64,000 nt of DNA from Antedon mediterranea. Taxonomy: Eukaryota; Echinodermata; Crinoidea; Comatulida; Antedonidae. Where the stretch lies: the NCBI RefSeq assembly GCF_964355755.1, contig NC_092671.1, forward strand, positions 13,620,501 through 13,684,500, in the 5' to 3' direction. The translations under genes were made by a program, and so were the position numbers. How positions within the stretch are numbered: position 1 is the first letter of the stretch; each line of letters begins with the position of its first letter. Below, one piece after another: positions 62,401 through 64,000 of this stretch. Below the pieces are notes generated by a model, which was given only the letters and a program-made list of their open reading frames with translations, had not been told where the DNA came from and did no database searches.

Positions 62401-64000
62401 GTAGCAAGACGAATTTGTCTTTATAATATAGACTAATGGATAAAGGGGAATTAAAAGATGCTCCAGCTCAAACAGGGATACTATCGGACTTGCGGTTTCG
62501 GAGGAGATAGAGGAGCAAATTTTGCTTGGTACGTGAATAAAATGTCATCTGCTTTTTGTGCTGCTTTTAAACTTACATGTTTCACAGAACTGTCCAGTGT
62601 AGCAGGATGGACAGCTACACGTGTAAGCAGTACAGGAACCAGAAACCTGGACACAAGCAGCTCCATTCTGACAGGCATTATTGGAACAAGCATTTAATAC
62701 TGAAATATTAAATAAATTATATTTTACTTTCCCCTGATTTACTTGGCACTTGAATAGAATTTCATCTGCTGCCCATGGCACTCTTCAATTTTCACCTTTT
62801 GTATTGCATCCTTGATCGATTTTGGTAGTGGGGAAATGCAAAGGATTGCCAAACGCAATGTTAGGCAGTTGCAAAGAAATTGGTTTAAAAAACACACTTT
62901 CGTACAAATTTGACTTTATAATATAGACTATAATGGATAAAGGGATTAAAAGGTGCCCCAGCTCGAACAGGGGTACTATCGGACTTGTGGTTTGGGAGGA
63001 GATAGAGGAACAAATTTTGGCTTAGTGCTATTATAATATAGATTTTACTGTCCCTTGATTTACTTGGTACGTGAATAAAATGTCATCTGCTTTTTGTGCT
63101 GCTTTTAAACTTACATGTTTCACAGAACTGTCCAGTGTAGCAGGATGGACAGCTACACGTGTAAGCAGTACAGGAACCAGAAACCTGGACACAAGCAGCT
63201 CCATTCTGACAGGCATTATTGGAACAAGCATTTAATACTGAAATATTAAATAAATTATATTTTACTTTCCCCTGATTTATTTGGCACTTGAATAGAATTT
63301 CATCTGCTGGCCATGGCACTCTTCAATTTTCACCTATTGTATTGCATCCTTGATCGATTTTGGTAGCGGGGAAATGCAAAGGATTGCCAAACGCAATGTT
63401 AGGCAGTTGCAAAGAAATTGGTCTAAAAAACACACTTTCGTACAAATTTGACTTTATAATATAGACTAATGGATAAAGGGGAATTAAAAGGTGCCCCAGC
63501 TCGAACAGGGGTACTATCGGACTTGCGGTTTGGGAGGAGATAGAAGGATAAATTTTGGCTTATTGCTATTATAATATAGATTTTACTGTTCCTTGATTTA
63601 CTTGGTACGTGAATAAAATGTAATCTGCTTTTTCTGCTGCTTTCAAACTTACATGTTTCACAGAACTGTCCAGTGTAGCAGGATGGACAGCTACACGTGT
63701 AAGCAGTACAGGAACCAGAAACCTGGACACAAGCAGCTCCATTCTGACAGGCATTATTGGAACAAGCATTTAATACTGAAATATTAAATAAATTATATTT
63801 TACTTTCCCCTGATTGACCTGGCACTTGAATAGAATTTCATCTGCTGCCCATGGCACTCTTCAATTTTCACCTATTGTATTGCATCCTTGATCGATTTTG
63901 GTAGCGGGGAAATGCAAAGGATTGCCAAACGCAATGTTAGGCAGTTGCAAAGGAATTGGTCTAAAAAACACACTTTCGTACAAATTTGACTTTATAATAT
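42381..64000 (-). CDS. Adhesion GPCR with EGF array, Ig, SEA, HormR, GAIN/GPS and 7TM (5' end outside window)
   Basis: Surface receptor, self-cleaved at the GPS. C-terminal exons: 54768-54884 (EGF), 54417-54677 (Ig, YCK..DWQWF..YYWCSG), 54147-54259 and 53345-53549 (SEA-like), 49119-49220 and 48750-48880 (hormone-receptor domain, CFEVV..TCIGDW..NC), 48510-48656, 47848-48238 and 47606-47784 (GAIN), 44010-44177 (GPS, CNCDHLTNFAVLM, cleavage expected between L and T), 43746-43855 (TM1), 43261-43526 (TM2-4), 43069-43138, 42381-42822 (TM5-7, GLTWLFGF, NTLQGFLIFVMYCVRN; stop TAG). Twelve 123-bp EGF exons lie upstream at 59174-63775. All phases join; EGF and Ig exons are class 1-1. About 1,390 residues are visible. 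The C-terminal tail is short. Nearest recognisable relatives are B2 (adhesion) GPCRs, possibly the ADGRF-like group with SEA domains. Linking the EGF array to the receptor rests on matching phase, strand and order. Confidence 0.85.
44264..46132 (+). mobile_element. Family D element copy 1 (nested host of element C)
   Basis: 5' end CAAGGCCATATAGATGGCTG then CAGTCGCGTGC, followed by an ACCG tract. The 3' part has GTGATACCAGACCGACAGAC, an (ACCG)n tract, ACATAGTGAACTATAGAGTC and a terminal hairpin GTCGCGT-CC-ACGCGAC followed by TAAAA. The left arm of the terminal hairpin is repeated at the 5' end. Element C sits inside at 44468-45624. It lies in the intron between the GPS exon and the preceding GAIN exon. 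Non-coding. Confidence 0.75.
44468..45624 (+). mobile_element. Hairpin-ended element C, nested in family D copy 1
   Basis: Starts CTAGATTTG, then a hairpin with arms AACTCGTC and GACGAGTT, then AGGTTATCCGCA. Ends with hairpin GGTTATCCGC-CAAG-GCGGATAACC after a purine-rich tract. The copy of the host element near 50366 lacks this insertion (GTCAAG directly joined to AAAACAG), which fixes the borders to within the A-run. About 1.16 kb, no open frame of note. Confidence 0.8.
46442..47045 (+). pseudogene. LINE ORF2 C-terminus and 3' UTR fragment
   Basis: The frame ends ..NTRFNDPFNLSIPFCRTTL, then ITYQGPKLWNKLPVNIKSIS and FKVKEHLI-like residues before a stop at 46750. This is the usual C-terminal signature of RTE/CR1-type LINE proteins (GPKLWNxLP). 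An AT-rich 3' part ending in GACAATAAAGATTATTAT follows. Upstream reverse-transcriptase sequence is absent. Confidence 0.7.
47386..47560 (+). repeat. Poly-T tract (~35 T) and LINE-like 3' tail
   Basis: About 35 consecutive T residues near 47388-47422 are followed by a TTGGCTGCCGTTGTATTTTG segment and GAATAAATATACCTAAATGAAATGAAAT, like the 3' end of a short-tailed LINE. It lies just outside the GAIN exon that starts at 47784. Confidence 0.4.
50084..50922 (+). mobile_element. Family D element copy 2
   Basis: Begins CAAGGCCAACAGCC..AAGTCGCGTGC and ends with the hairpin GTCGCTT-CC-ACGCGAC then TAAAA. It carries two (ACCG/ACAG)n tracts, near 50133-50213 and 50812-50885. It splits element A in a TTTAAAA-AAAGGC context that is uninterrupted in elements B and C. 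Its interior is the uninserted allele of the sequence that surrounds element C. Confidence 0.75.
51425..52974 (+). mobile_element. Hairpin-ended element B nested in element A
   Basis: Starts CTAGATTTG, then a perfect hairpin with 9-bp arms AACTCGTCA and TGACGAGTT, then AGTTATCCGCAC. Ends near 52974 with hairpin CTATCCGC-TGAAT-GCGGATAA. The interior repeats much of element A and C (for example ATTCGCGTGGCCATACGATGA). No coding frame. Confidence 0.7.
53790..54064 (+). pseudogene. CR1/L2-like LINE 3' fragment with (TTA)n tail
   Basis: A decayed frame reads HYGFRTFSWASVALRNGLPI, then FIRKATTIAYFKAALKTHLF before the stop, like the C-terminus of CR1/L2 reverse-transcriptase proteins (FKxxLKTHLF). 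A (TAT)n tail follows. It sits in the intron between the two SEA exons of the adhesion GPCR. Confidence 0.6.
55132..55231. repeat. Near-perfect 32-bp inverted repeat with 36-bp spacer
   Basis: Arm 1 is 55132-55163 (begins TGTGATAAAAAGTTACTTCT) and arm 2 is 55200-55231, its reverse complement. The spacer has GTACTTACA and no coding potential. It lies next to the decayed LINE at 55250. Confidence 0.8.
55250..58142 (-). pseudogene. Decayed LINE copy (endonuclease, linker, RT C-terminus)
   Basis: Minus-strand pieces occur in the order of a LINE ORF2. They are: 57858-58142 (NTVVVREKVCNPDIEIFCAL.., endonuclease part), 57445-57747 (VKIWTEDSIETLRGCFDCTDW, DLDEIIEVITAYINKCV, linker), 55741-55860 (YFKLNISKTKDMIIDFWRE, RT palm/thumb) and 55358-55576 (FYNSFVESVTFSFICWFYNL, C-terminal part). 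Stops and frameshifts separate them and the RT core is missing. One copy or several of the same family cannot be told apart. All lie in the intron before the EGF array. Confidence 0.7.
58591..58935. repeat. 16-bp tandem repeat and degenerate AAATGTCC repeats
   Basis: 58600-58671 has about four to five copies of CTGGACATTGGGCCAA. From 58820 to 58935 a looser repeat of the type GAAATGTCCGGTCAAC follows, with variants such as TGTCCTGTTGACAAA. Non-coding. Confidence 0.8.
60223..60256 (-). pseudogene. Truncated EGF exon
   Basis: Only the 3' third of an EGF exon is left (SCYTGQFSET), with an intact donor GTAAGT but no acceptor. The last Cys of the motif is changed to Ser. The same remnant recurs at 60959-60992 and 62379-62412. 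It is unlikely to be spliced into the message. Confidence 0.75.
60630..60900. repeat. ~270-bp spacer repeated between EGF exons
   Basis: Marked by CATCCTTGATCGATTTTGGT, GGATTGCCAAACGCAATGTT and GGTGCCCCAGCTCGAACAGG. Further copies are at about 61408-61680, 62787-63058, 63326-63598 and 63863-64000. No open frame is conserved. It travels with the EGF exons as part of a larger duplicating unit. Confidence 0.85.
60959..60992 (-). pseudogene. Truncated EGF exon, second remnant
   Basis: Identical in form to the remnant at 60223-60256, with the same break point AAGACGAATTTG and the same Cys-to-Ser change. It therefore descends from one deletion event that was later duplicated. Confidence 0.7.
62379..62412 (-). 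pseudogene. Truncated EGF exon, third remnant
   Basis: Copy of the 60223-60256 remnant carried along by the 2,156-bp-offset duplication. Confidence 0.75.

Larger units (their letters stand above)
59174..63775 (-). repeat. Tandem array of twelve 123-bp EGF exons (adhesion GPCR ectodomain)
   Basis: Each exon is 123 nt, class 1-1, and adds 41 residues starting L-N-A-C and ending C-E-T. Exons (low-high): 59174-59296, 59379-59501, 59584-59706, 59801-59923, 60006-60128, 60421-60543, 61200-61322, 61740-61862, 61957-62079, 62162-62284, 62577-62699, 63115-63237; a thirteenth of the same kind is 63653-63775. Cys spacing is C-x4-C-x5-C-x6-C-x4-C-x-C-x2-C-x5-C: eight cysteines against the usual six. Introns are short (~80 bp) or include a conserved ~270-bp spacer. 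Splice sites are GTAAGT and ..TTTCAG or ..ATTTCAG. The array runs off the right edge. Confidence 0.92.

Overview
The window is nuclear DNA of an invertebrate animal. It is AT-rich, with short protein-coding exons bounded by GT/AG splice sites, long introns, many transposon remnants and a satellite array. The gene content fits a marine deuterostome, most likely an echinoderm: a HSD11B1-like enzyme, a Draper/MEGF10-like receptor and an adhesion GPCR with EGF, Ig, SEA and hormone-receptor domains. The palindrome TAGGCCTA is scattered through the non-coding DNA. The phylum is an inference; no rRNA or mitochondrial marker is present.

Layout: 1-543 (-) holds the first three exons of AP4E1 (AP-4 epsilon), running off the left edge. 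1368-3774 (+) is a complete six-exon GTF2E2 (TFIIE beta), head to head with AP4E1. 3775-6523 is intergenic, with a degenerate ~20-bp tandem repeat and a miniature transposon. 6524-9444 (-) is a five-exon single-pass membrane protein with a signal peptide, a Cys-rich then Ser/Thr-rich ectodomain and a long tail carrying YxxL motifs; I do not recognise it. 11595-14382 (-) is a five-exon 11-beta-hydroxysteroid dehydrogenase 1-like SDR (292 aa). 15458-28155 (-) is a seven-exon engulfment-receptor-like gene (874 aa: signal peptide, CCxGY box, 11 EGF-like repeats, TM, tyrosine-rich tail). 28156-34969 is gene-poor and holds MITEs and LINE debris. 34970-41124 is a 71-bp satellite array interrupted by a 1.07-kb TIR element and a 5'-truncated LINE, each with a target-site duplication. 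42381 to beyond 64000 (-) is an adhesion GPCR whose N-terminal part is an array of at least twelve near-identical 123-bp EGF exons.

All splice phases I assembled are self-consistent from exon to exon. This is the main support for the gene models, since no transcript or homology search was available. AP4E1 and GTF2E2 are housekeeping genes that may share a promoter. The two single-pass receptors and the adhesion GPCR are cell-surface proteins, but nothing in the sequence shows that they work together.

The most unusual structure is a set of nested, apparently non-autonomous mobile elements in two introns of the adhesion GPCR (44264-46132 and 49372-53230). Their 5' end carries a hairpin, or only a short tag, that repeats the left arm of a perfect 3'-terminal hairpin. 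The stems covary between copies, an empty site exists within the window, and insertions fall in A-runs without an evident target duplication. This resembles Helitron/Helentron-like non-autonomous elements.
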